This document shows positions 53,541 through 62,162 of a stretch of DNA of 64,000 bases, in pieces. The translations under genes and the position numbers were made by a program. The stretch is from Ascoidea rubescens DSM 1968. Taxonomy: Eukaryota > Ascomycota > Saccharomycetes > Ascoideales > Ascoideaceae. Position 1 is the stretch's first letter; each line of letters begins with the position of its first letter. The notes under the pieces are model-generated. The model was given only the letters and a program-made list of their open reading frames with translations. It had not been told where the DNA came from and made no database searches. The stretch lies in contig NW_017962926.1 of the NCBI RefSeq assembly GCF_001661345.1, positions 310,001 to 374,000 on the forward strand. The letters are read 5' to 3'.

Positions 53541-54695
53541 TTACCAGAACTTCCAGCTTGACTCTGGCTCCTTACCAGCTTGTATATCTTGATATTCTTG
53601 TTGTTTATCTTCAAGTTCTTGTTGCAATTCTTCAAGATCAGATTCTTTATCGCTGTCAGAGCCGGCTTTTAATTCTTCTATTTCTTCTCTGAGATCTTCT
53701 ATATCATCTCTGACATCTTCTAAAGCTTCTTGTTTGTCTTCTTCAGCTTCTTTTCTTTCTTCTTCCAATTCTTCTCTTAATTCTTGAATTTCTTCGTGCA
53801 AACTTTCTATATCAGAAGATGAAGCAGAAGAATCTTTCTTCAATTCATCAAGCTCTTGAAGTTTTTCTTGGAGTTCATCTTTTATACTTTCAATGTCAGA
53901 GCCCTCGTCGACTTGTTGGGGTGGAGGTGGAGCTTGAGCTTGTTCATAACCATAACCTTGGTCAACAACGGAAGGTGGAATTGCTCTTTCTTGAACAGGT
54001 TCTCCACCTTGATCCCCTTCTAAACTTCTTAAATATTGTTTTTCTCTTGCAGCGGCCAATTCAGCTTGTTTTTGTTCAAGAGCAGTTTGAGCTAATTGTA
54101 CTTGATCTTCATCGGCACCCTCAGTCTTTAATTGTTCAACAATAGTTGCCTTGTCGGCTACTTCTTGGATTAATCTTTCGATATTAGCGTTTTCATCAGC
54201 CGCCCTAGTAGTAGCATCATCAGCAGAATAAGAATAGGCAGCAGCACCAGCAGCAGCACCAACGGCACCGACACCAACAGCAGCAGCACCATAGCCCAAA
54301 CCAGCATCACTGTATCCAGGGGCAGGAGCATATCCGGGAGCAGGAGGATATCCAGCAGCAGCATAGGCTTCAGCCTCGGCTTTTTTTCTTTCTTCTTCTT
54401 CTTCCTTGTACTGGTCTTCTCTGTATTCTTCATAACAATCTTCTAATTTGTTGGCAGCAACACCACCAATAACAGCACCAGCTAAAGCACCAAAAACTTT
54501 ACCCTTTTTACTCTTTTTACCACCTAATTTGGCACCAATAAATGCTCCAGCACCAACACCGGCAGTTGTAGCTAAAAATCCTCTGGTGGTTTCACCATCG
54601 GAATCTTCATTGGCTGAACGAGAGGAATCAGAATCGTAACCCCTAGTAGCAGTAGTGTCTGGTGGACCGGAAAAGCTATTAAAGAAATCAGCCAT
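53541..54695 (-). CDS. Glycine-zipper and coiled-coil protein, paralogue A
   Basis: 384 residues. The N-terminal core RGFLATTAGVGAGAFIGAKL then GGKK and GKVFGALAGAVIGGVAANKLEDC (about residues 38-108) is a glycine-zipper that probably packs as a membrane-type hairpin. A Pro/Gly/Tyr/Ala-rich linker follows, then a second Ala/Gly-rich run (GYGAAAVGVGAVGAAAGAAA), and long charged coiled coils (ERLIQEVADKATIVEQLKTE and later repeats of ELREELEEERKEAEED). The downstream neighbour is a clear paralogue sharing the zipper and the LxxxVAxKAxxVEQLK coil. I do not recognise a characterised yeast homologue. Glycine-zipper proteins of this kind are often stress-responsive in fungi (weak knowledge). Function not known. 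Confidence 0.7.
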   Translation of the reverse strand: MADFFNSFSGPPDTTATRGYDSDSSRSANEDSDGETTRGFLATTAGVGAGAFIGAKLGGKKSKKGKVFGALAGAVIGGVAANKLEDCYEEYREDQYKEEEEERKKAEAEAYAAAGYPPAPGYAPAPGYSDAGLGYGAAAVGVGAVGAAAGAAAYSYSADDATTRAADENANIERLIQEVADKATIVEQLKTEGADEDQVQLAQTALEQKQAELAAAREKQYLRSLEGDQGGEPVQERAIPPSVVDQGYGYEQAQAPPPPQQVDEGSDIESIKDELQEKLQELDELKKDSSASSSDIESLHEEIQELREELEEERKEAEEDKQEALEDVRDDIEDLREEIEELKAGSDSDKESDLEELQQELEDKQQEYQDIQAGKEPESSWKFW

Positions 54696-55592
54696 TGCGA
54701 GTATGAATTAAAAGAAAATAATTGATAGACAAGTAAAACAGGGAAAACCTAAATCTCAGTGTAATTAAAGAGATATTGATACGTAAGAAAGGGTGGTAAG
54801 TTGCAAGAAATGGCAGCTCAATGATGGCTTTTATATCTATTTACTTGGTTTTGGTCAAATACAAAGAATTGGGTCGCGAAAGAAAATTTAAGAGGTGTTC
54901 AAAACATATTTATATTGTTTTACTCTTGAAAGTAATCGTAACCTATACACCGGAGTGCTATGTAGACTCTGAAAACAAAAAATAGCTGAGAAAACAGATA
55001 AAAGGTGTCTTAGCCAATTATTTTTAATGGCATCCAGAAGATGATTGGAAAGGAAGAGCAGTGTGCACTGGCTTATATGCTTCGTGGATGTGGTGATGAA
55101 CTCATACACCCAACACCTGCTCTCTAATAACTTGCATCTGGAATGTTTCGTAGAAAAACCACACAGATGGGTGTGCCTCCAACACAAACCACAAACCTTG
55201 ACGGCTGTTCTCAAAAGGACACCTTCGCAAAGCGATTTCACCCTTAAAGCATAGCGCCAGAACTTGTAATAGCCTACACCTGGGCTGCTAAGCGATAGCT
55301 AAAGGAATACAGATATACATCGATACAGTTTACAGTGTTACACCAACACCGTTGCAGCGTTGATCAATTGAGTTGACCAATTGGCATAGCTAACACAATT
55401 GTCGCAATTGTTTGTGGAGCAACTGTTTGGAGTGTTATCTACATCTGATAGTGCTGATGAGTTTAAAAAACAAATCACAATGTTGATTTTGCGTAAAAAA
55501 AACTTACTTAAATAACTATCATCAAAAATAAAAAGTATCACAATTAGAGATAAAGTTTATCTTCTAATTAACCAAGTCGATCATTAAATAAC
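54696..55592. other. Intergenic region between the glycine-zipper genes
   Basis: About 900 bp with a GC-richer stretch at about 55030-55270 that likely belongs to the promoter of paralogue A. The short frames on both strands in it appear accidental. Confidence 0.45.
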
Positions 55593-56399
55593 CTAATATC
55601 TTCTGGCAGCTTGTTCTTCTCTGAATCTGGCTAATTCTTGTTGTTGTTTTCTGAGTTTTTCTTCAGCGTGTTCGATGTCACGACGGGAAGCACCTTCTCT
55701 CTTTAATTGTTCAACCTTACCAGCTTTTTGGGCAACGGCATCAATCAAAGATTGTTCATCACGGTTACCCCTCTTGCTACCTCTGCTGCTGCTTCTGCTG
55801 CTGCTTCTGGAGTTTCTTCTGTCTCTACTTCTGCTTCTACTTCTGCTTCTGGAATTTCTTCTTTTTGACTTTTCATTGTCTGAGTCTGAGTCATCGTTTT
55901 TGTTCTTGTATTGGTTGTAAGCAAAAGCAGTACCACCAATGGCAGCAGCAGCGCCAGCAGCAATACCGATTTTCTTACCGTGTTTAGACAAGAAACTTTC
56001 ATCTTCTTGAGGTTGTTGACCTCCATAAGATTGTTGGCCTCCATAAGATTGTTGGCCTCCATAAGATTGGTTACCGCCGTAAGATTGACTTTGGTTTTGT
56101 TTATTTTCTTTGTAATCTTCGTATTTATCTTCCAATTTGTTAGCACCAATACTACCACCAATGGCACCAGCTAAACCACCAAGGATTTTACCAGCAGTAC
56201 CTTTTTTACCACCAAGTTTGGCACCAGCGTAACCACCAGCAGCACCACCACCAACAGTAGCTAAGAATCCTCTTTCACCTTCTTCACCTTCTTCAGTTCT
56301 ACTGGATTGACGTTCTTCAGCTTCCTTGTTGTAGTATCTTTGCTCATCATTAGCACGTTTGTTACCGTAGGAGGAATTGGAATTGTAGTAATCAGCCAT
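55593..56399 (-). CDS. Glycine-zipper protein, paralogue B
   Basis: 268 residues. Shares with paralogue A the start MAD-aromatic, the core RGFLATVGGGAAGGYAGAKL plus GGKKGTAGKILGG and ANKLEDKYEDY, and the C-terminal coil LIDAVAQKAGKVEQLKREGA through ELARFREE. Between them lie a Gln/Ser/Tyr/Gly repeat (SYGGQQ x3-4), a second Ala/Gly segment (IGIAAGAAAAIGGTAFAYN) and an Arg/Ser block (RRNSRSRSRSRSRDRR) that looks like an SR-type, possibly phosphorylated or RNA-binding region. It lacks the long acidic coiled coil of A. Same strand, about 900 bp apart: a tandem duplication that diverged. An AGGGG (stress-element core) lies just upstream, near 56413. Confidence 0.72.
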   Translation of the reverse strand: MADYYNSNSSYGNKRANDEQRYYNKEAEERQSSRTEEGEEGERGFLATVGGGAAGGYAGAKLGGKKGTAGKILGGLAGAIGGSIGANKLEDKYEDYKENKQNQSQSYGGNQSYGGQQSYGGQQSYGGQQPQEDESFLSKHGKKIGIAAGAAAAIGGTAFAYNQYKNKNDDSDSDNEKSKRRNSRSRSRSRSRDRRNSRSSSRSSSRGSKRGNRDEQSLIDAVAQKAGKVEQLKREGASRRDIEHAEEKLRKQQQELARFREEQAARRY

Positions 56400-57469
56400 T
56401 TCGATTAGAGATTAGGGGTAATTGAGGGAAAGCGATAAGATTAATTGATGAAATTAAAAGATATCAAAAAGATTATAGGGTTATAATTAATGAGAACAAG
56501 ATTCTGATTAAATTATATGAGTCTGGTTTGGAGAGAAGAAGAAAAAAAGATGGACTATTGAAAAGAGAGGAGAAATGGGATATTTATATGGGATTTCTAA
56601 AATTGGCCCTGTGTATGGAATAATAATGTCTCATCTGCATTAACTAGTGAATAACCCAGATTGATTGGAAGAAATTTGAAATTGAATTAAGTTTTATTGT
56701 GGAGCTATACTGCTAGTATAGTGGTATAACCACTAAGAAAAAGGACGGCCAGTGAAGACTGGGAGCGAAAGAGAATCCAACAAATCCCAGCGAACTGAGT
56801 CCGGTCCTTAAAGTTGGTAATGGCAATGTGTCTTTTTTCCTCTCTCTCCCTTGCAAAGTCTTCATAAACACTATCTTTTTCGGGATTCCATGCCTCACTA
56901 CTTTGCCTCCATCTACTTATCAACGCACAGCTGCTCAACAATACTCCTATTCTTCATGTGTCGCCACAAGTCATTGAATTTGATTACAATCCATAGTTTC
57001 TGGCTGAAATTCTCTTAACTTCTCAACTTCTCAGCATCACTAAACCTCGAAATAAAATTCACATTTATACTCTTTTTCCCCCTACTCGCTGGCGTAGTTG
57101 AGGACGATCGTTTAGGCAATCTCAAATAAGGATGTTTCTATAAGAGAGGTGTGTATAAACTCTAATGTTAAACCACAACTTTTCATTTTCCAGTTTTCAA
57201 TTAAAACTTCTCTAACAGGAGGTTCAAAAAAAAAGCATTTTTTTCTTTTTCTCTGAGACACTAAAGCGGTATACATTTGAAACTGAAACTTTAGATACCA
57301 TCGTGACAAACCTTGCAAAACAGTAATAATCCGGTTTTCAAATGAAATTTCGTTTCAGAATTGAAATAACTATTCTCCAACTGGGAATAATTATATACTG
57401 AATTCATTTTCTGATTTAGAAACAAACTATAAAAAACTATAAAAGCCATTTTTTATTTGAAATATGATA

Positions 57470-57505
57470 CTGCAATTCCAACCATTGCTGCAATTCCAAC
57501 CATTG
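57470..57505 (+). repeat. 18-bp direct repeat x2
   Basis: CTGCAATTCCAACCATTG twice, head to tail and identical. Confidence 0.95.
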
Positions 57506-57530
57506 AACATCCAGTAATCAATGAGATATC

Positions 57531-57560
57531 CAATTGAACGTTCAGCTGAACATTCAATTG
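57531..57560. repeat. 30-bp near-perfect palindrome centred on CAGCTG
   Basis: Each half reads CAATTGAA-n-GTTCAG with a single mismatched pair. Its symmetry and its place between two divergent genes suggest a dimeric protein site or a cruciform. Confidence 0.8.
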
Positions 57561-57989
57561 ATGGCTACAGTTAAAATCAAATCGCTGTAACTATTAAAGC
57601 CAATTTGCAAATCGTCTTCATTTATCTTAATCAAACTTAACCGATCTTGATTCATTTGATTTCATATGATTTCACTTTATTTCAATGCATTCCAGTATTA
57701 AATTACAAAATTTACAATCCAAATTAGCTCATTTGAATTATATCATTCTGTTGTAAATGATGAATTGCAGTCAGTAGTTAGGTTTATAATATTGATTGCC
57801 ACCCAAACCACCGATCAAATTACACCACCCCGACCTAAATCTGATGAATTCTGGCTGAGTCTGCATAATTTAAAATGCTGACCAAGCATAAACCTCAACA
57901 GTGGTTTTAATGCAATTAGTTACATTGCACCCATATATCTGGATATATTAATAGTAGGGCTTTGCTATTTTCTTTGCCCTATGTACAAA

Positions 57990-57995
57990 CACGTG
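57990..57995. promoter_or_regulatory. CACGTG (Cbf1-type) site in the RPL16 promoter
   Basis: Palindromic CACGTG 345 bp before the RPL16 start. Cbf1 sites occur in ribosomal-protein promoters of several yeast lineages. Inferred. Confidence 0.35.
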
Positions 57996-58334
57996 TATTT
58001 TAATGATTTCAAAAAGCCTAATGCAAGCAGTGCTCACAATGCTCGACTTGCCATGAATCACGCGGCAGGCCTAAGGGGAACTACGGCCTGAGCTCGAGAA
58101 TGTTGCCATGGAAAAACACCGTGGGTCACGAGGAAGCGTTATCTCTGGCGGTGCTCAAGGAACTTCCACCGCTATTCCTACAAAGCATCTGCCTCTTTAC
58201 CTGTGCGACTGGTTTTTGTCTATTTTTCAGTCTATTATTTTTTTTGAATCGCTTTTTCATCTTAACTATTATCAAGAGTTTCTGGTATCTAACTTAACCA
58301 AAGATAAACCACCAAAGAAGAAGAATATAATAAA

Positions 58335-59899
58335 ATGAGCACTTTCGAACCAGTTATTGTTATTGATGGTAAGTCTTATTCTAATTCTCCATTCTATTTT
58401 TTACCTTTCATTCCTCCTCATTTCTTATATTTTTAATAATAATGGACTATTTTAAAATCTTTTAAATAATCTCCTCCAATAATGATTTTCGTTAAAAATA
58501 TCAATTAAATTCTTTCTCACTTATCATATTCAATTCTAATATTTGTAATTAAGTGATTAAGAAAATCATATTTCTTTTAGTCAATTTGAACCCAAAAAAA
58601 AAAAAAAAAATATAAAACATAATCGGAATTAATAGGTAGAAAACAATTGCAAAAAAATACACAAATTTCAATATTAAATAAAGAGAAAATAAAAATGAAT
58701 GATGCAACAAATTAATATTAAAATATTTATTATCCAGTTATCCAAAAATAAAAAAAAATAAAATTCATTAATATATCCTCATATTCTTTAATTTTCAAAT
58801 TGTAAAATAATTCAATCTTTTGTATTTTTTTACAATTATTAAATATCCAATCTTCAAATCGACAAGATAAAGTAATCGAAAACAACCAAATGCATATATG
58901 TAAAAGGAATCATTCAGAAAAAGTGATTTACTCTTATTATGATTTACTTTTTTTTTTCTACTTTTTTTTCTCACCTCATAATTTTATTAATAACCATCAT
59001 CATAACTATAATTATAGTTACATTCATAATTATAATTTTTATCAATTTTGGTTTTCATATAATTAGCCACATAGCTCAATCATGATCATTATTAATAATA
59101 TGGGTTGAATTTTTTTGATTATTTTTAACGAAATTTGGTAATATTCTCAATTTGGTTTTAAAATAGTTCTTATTGTTAAAATTCTTAAATTCTTAAATTC
59201 TTAAATTCTTGAAATAAAATTTTGTTAAAATATAACTTTTAAAATCCCTTTCAATTGTTTATAATAAAATGAACTCAATCACATCAAATCAAACTAAAAC
59301 GTTCAAATTACTAATTCTTTATTTTAATAGGTAAGGGTCACCTTTTAGGTCGTCTTGCTTCCATTGTTGCTAAACAATTATTAAATGGTCAACAAATTGT
59401 TGTTGTTCGTTGTGAAGCTTTAAACATCTCTGGTGAATTCTTCAGAAATAAACTTAAATACTATGATTATTTAAGAAAGGGTACTAGATTCAATAAAACT
59501 CGTGGTCCTTTCCATTTCAGGGCTCCCTCAAGAATCTTCTACAAAGCTATTCGTGGTATGGTTGAACACAAAACTGCTAGGGGTAAAGCTGCTTTACAAA
59601 GATTAAAGGTCTTTGAAGGTGTTCCACCTCCATACGACAAAAAAAAGAGAGTCGTTGTCCCACAAGCTTTAAGAGTCTTAAGATTAAAACCTGGTAGAAA
59701 ATATACAACTGTTGGTAAATTAAGTTCTGAAGTTGGTTGGAAATATGAAGATGTTGTTTCTCGTCTTGAAGAAAAGAGAAAAGTTAGATCTGCTGAATAT
59801 TACGCTAAAAAGAAAGCCTTTGGTAAAAAAGTCATTGCTGCAAAAGCTTCATCTGCTGAATCTACTGCTGCCAAAAAATTAGCTGCTCTTGGTTATTAA
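58335..59899 (+). CDS. RPL16: 60S ribosomal protein L16 (uL13), one 962-nt intron
   Basis: Exon 1 is 58335-58368 (codes MSTFEPVVIVID plus the first base of codon 12) and exon 2 is 59331-59899; joined, the protein is 200 residues, as in S. cerevisiae Rpl16 (199). The intron (58369-59330) has donor GTAAGT, branch TACTAAT, and acceptor AATAG. Exon 2 opens with [20 protein letters not shown] and carries the family blocks [33 protein letters not shown] and [20 protein letters not shown], ending AALGY. The intron position in the 5' end is the same as in yeast RPL16A/B. The protein sits on the solvent side of the large subunit. No CTG codon was seen. Confidence 0.97.
58369..59330 (+). other. RPL16 intron
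   Basis: 962 nt, AT-rich. Donor GTAAGT rather than the GTATGT of S. cerevisiae; branch TACTAAT about 20 nt before the acceptor AG. I saw no snoRNA boxes I could trust inside it. Confidence 0.92.
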
Positions 59900-60213
59900 T
59901 TTTATTATATATTTCTAAATTTTGTTTCATTTCAATAATTTAATTATTTAATATCAATAACTAAACCTAATTTAAATCAAATTAAAAACTATTTAATTTC
60001 TATTTGTGCTATATTACACTTGGAAATTTGTACATTTTATTATAATGAATTTCTTTAAAGTAGTAAAGTTGACAATTGCTTTTGTAGAATATTATATAAA
60101 CTCTTTCTATAAACAAATATGGTTCGAAAAGAACAAAAGGAATAATAAAAAAAAGGTTATTTACACAGGTTCATATCTATTGAGATATCTTTAAAGTTTA
60201 GTATTCTACAATT
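59900..60213. other. Convergent intergenic region, RPL16 / MSK1
   Basis: AT-rich 3' flanks. A 49-codon ATG frame at 60045-60194 (hydrophobic start, basic end) has no recognised homologue and is probably accidental. Confidence 0.45.
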
Positions 60214-62037
60214 TTATTGTTTAATTACATCAGTTAATTTTCCGAAACTCAAAACATCATCAATATTGTTACTATTAGTCAATAGCATTGTTAATCTGTC
60301 GATTCCAATACCCCATCCACCTGTTGGGGGCATACCGTATTCCATCGTTTTAACATATTTGTAATCTGGAACTAATGATTCATTATCATTGAATTCTTCT
60401 TTCAATTTTAATTGAATTTTAAAATTGTCATCTTGTTTAAATGGATTATTTTCTTCTTCATATGCGTTTATTAATTCTTTTCCTTTCATAAATAATTCAA
60501 ACCTTAATGAAATTTCGTAATTACGATTCCGAGAATATTGTTTAAGTGTAGATTTTGCTAATGGAGATAGTATAGCTGGATGATTATAAATAAAAGTTGG
60601 ATCTTCACATAATGGTTCAACGTATAGTGAACATAATTCATTAAGCAAATTTTGAGCGGATTGTAAAATTGGTGGTTCAATATTTAGTTGTGAAAAATAA
60701 TTTAATAGATCCTTCACATTTGATAAATCAAGTGGCAATTGAATCTTTGTTTGTTTTTCAATTGTCTCAATAAAATCAAGTCTTTTAAATGGATTTTGAA
60801 AATAAGTAGAAATTTCACTCAAATAATTATCTAATTTTGTATTTTGTAAAACATCTTTATTATAATCAACAAAATTCTTCAAGATGAAATTTAGCATATC
60901 TTCAGAGATCTTCATTAAATCCTCTAAATTAATAAAAGTCTGATAAAATTCACAAGTGGTAAATTCAATATTATGTGTAGGATCAAGACCTTCATTTCTA
61001 AAAACTTTACCGATTTCAAAAATTTTATCAAATCCACCAATTATCAATTTTTTTAACCATAACTCAGGCGCAACTCTTAATTGAAGTTCAGTATCTTTAA
61101 TTTTTTTAGCGTTAGTTAAAAATGGATTAGCATTTGCACCCTTCGATGAATGAGCGATTATTGGTGTTTCAACCTCTATGAAGCCTTTATTCGTCAAAAA
61201 ATTTCTTAAGTTGTTTATTATATAACTTTTGGATAAAATTATATCCTTGGAATGTCGATCAATTAAATAATTGGCAATTCTATTGCCTTTTCTATTTTCC
61301 TCATTCAAGGCAGGTGGCACTGGTTGCAATGCAGGCGAAGCTAGAGAAATAGGTTTGATCAATCTAATGGATAATTCACCTGCTTTAGTTCTCATTGGAA
61401 AACCAATAACAGAAATGGCATCACCTCTCTTGAAATGGTTATGCAAATTGAAAAGCTCTTCCTTTGATATGCCAATCTGTGAATTGGAAACAATAACTTG
61501 CAAACGGCAGTAATCTTGAACCAAATCAACAAAGATTATGCTTTTTCCTGCTTTTCTTATAGAAAATATTTTTCCCTCGATGATGTATATATTGCTTTTC
61601 ACCTCTTCACTCAAGGTCCCAAAATCAAAACTGGAATATTTGTTGATGAAATCGGGAATTCTCATTATCTGAGCCCGATTCTCATTCCCAGTTAAACTGA
61701 ACCGTATTTTGTCTATCATTGGATAGTACTGTGCTGGATTAGCAGAAACTGTCTCCTTCTTCTGTTGGTAATGTTCATTATCTGCTGCGATATCCTGTTT
61801 CTCATTGTGCATCTTCTTTCTCTGCTGAGAATTGACTTCTGACGATCTATGTGCTCTGAGGATTGTGGGCAAACATGTCCTGTTTAGTGCTCGAGGCAAC
61901 AACAAGGAAGCAGAACAAGCTTTGTTCCAATTCACAGGCTTCATCATCAACAGCTTTGTGCTAGGCTCCTTCATCTCTTTCTCCAGATTCGTCTTGGTTG
62001 GGTTCAAAAATATTTTGTCGGAACTCTTGCAAATCAT
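60214..62037 (-). CDS. MSK1: Mitochondrial lysyl-tRNA synthetase
   Basis: 607 residues as opened at 62037; S. cerevisiae Msk1 has 576. An OB-fold anticodon-binding domain (about 135-235: IYIIEGKIFSIRKAGKSIIF, RGDAISVIGFPMRTKAGELS) is followed by the class-II core: motif 1 region FIEVETPIIAHSSKGANANPF, motif 2 KVFRNEGLDPTHNIEFTTCEFYQ region, and motif 3 GWGIGIDRLTMLL. It charges mitochondrial tRNA-Lys. The N-terminus has three possible starts (residues 1, 21 and 31/32). From residue 31 on, the segment (MKPVNWNKACSASLLLPRAL) is a good amphipathic, Arg-rich mitochondrial presequence, so a later start is quite possible. Divergent from RSE1 with only 125 bp between starts. Confidence 0.93.
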   Translation of the reverse strand: MICKSSDKIFLNPTKTNLEKEMKEPSTKLLMMKPVNWNKACSASLLLPRALNRTCLPTILRAHRSSEVNSQQRKKMHNEKQDIAADNEHYQQKKETVSANPAQYYPMIDKIRFSLTGNENRAQIMRIPDFINKYSSFDFGTLSEEVKSNIYIIEGKIFSIRKAGKSIIFVDLVQDYCRLQVIVSNSQIGISKEELFNLHNHFKRGDAISVIGFPMRTKAGELSIRLIKPISLASPALQPVPPALNEENRKGNRIANYLIDRHSKDIILSKSYIINNLRNFLTNKGFIEVETPIIAHSSKGANANPFLTNAKKIKDTELQLRVAPELWLKKLIIGGFDKIFEIGKVFRNEGLDPTHNIEFTTCEFYQTFINLEDLMKISEDMLNFILKNFVDYNKDVLQNTKLDNYLSEISTYFQNPFKRLDFIETIEKQTKIQLPLDLSNVKDLLNYFSQLNIEPPILQSAQNLLNELCSLYVEPLCEDPTFIYNHPAILSPLAKSTLKQYSRNRNYEISLRFELFMKGKELINAYEEENNPFKQDDNFKIQLKLKEEFNDNESLVPDYKYVKTMEYGMPPTGGWGIGIDRLTMLLTNSNNIDDVLSFGKLTDVIKQ

Positions 62038-62162
62038 GTGGTACAGTCGGAACTCGCTTTTTATTTTGATTCTGCTTCAAAATCAAGATGGGAATTTGGA
62101 GCTGGGCCTGAAGAAACTGAAAAACCGATCTTGAGGAAGTAAGTATTTTTGGCTGGGGGGCA
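62038..62162. promoter_or_regulatory. Short bidirectional promoter, MSK1 / RSE1
   Basis: 125 bp between divergent start codons, GC-richer on both sides. If MSK1 uses a later ATG the gap is about 215 bp. Confidence 0.5.

Larger units (their letters stand above)
56400..58334. other. 1.9 kb region upstream of RPL16 and of paralogue B
   Basis: Promoter region of two divergent genes. Holds a small hairpin at 56705-56733, two perfect 18-bp direct repeats at 57470-57505, the 30-bp palindrome at 57531-57560, a CACGTG at 57990, and a GC-richer block at about 58020-58160. No gene supported. Confidence 0.45.

Noticed and set aside
56705-56733. Two adjacent small hairpins with a sequence like a tRNA D-arm (TAGTATAGTGG)
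   Set aside because: No acceptor stem, anticodon arm or box B follows, so not a tRNA; probably chance.
60045-60194. 49-codon ATG frame between RPL16 and MSK1
   Set aside because: No homologue recognised; composition like the flanking 3' DNA. Kept only as a note.
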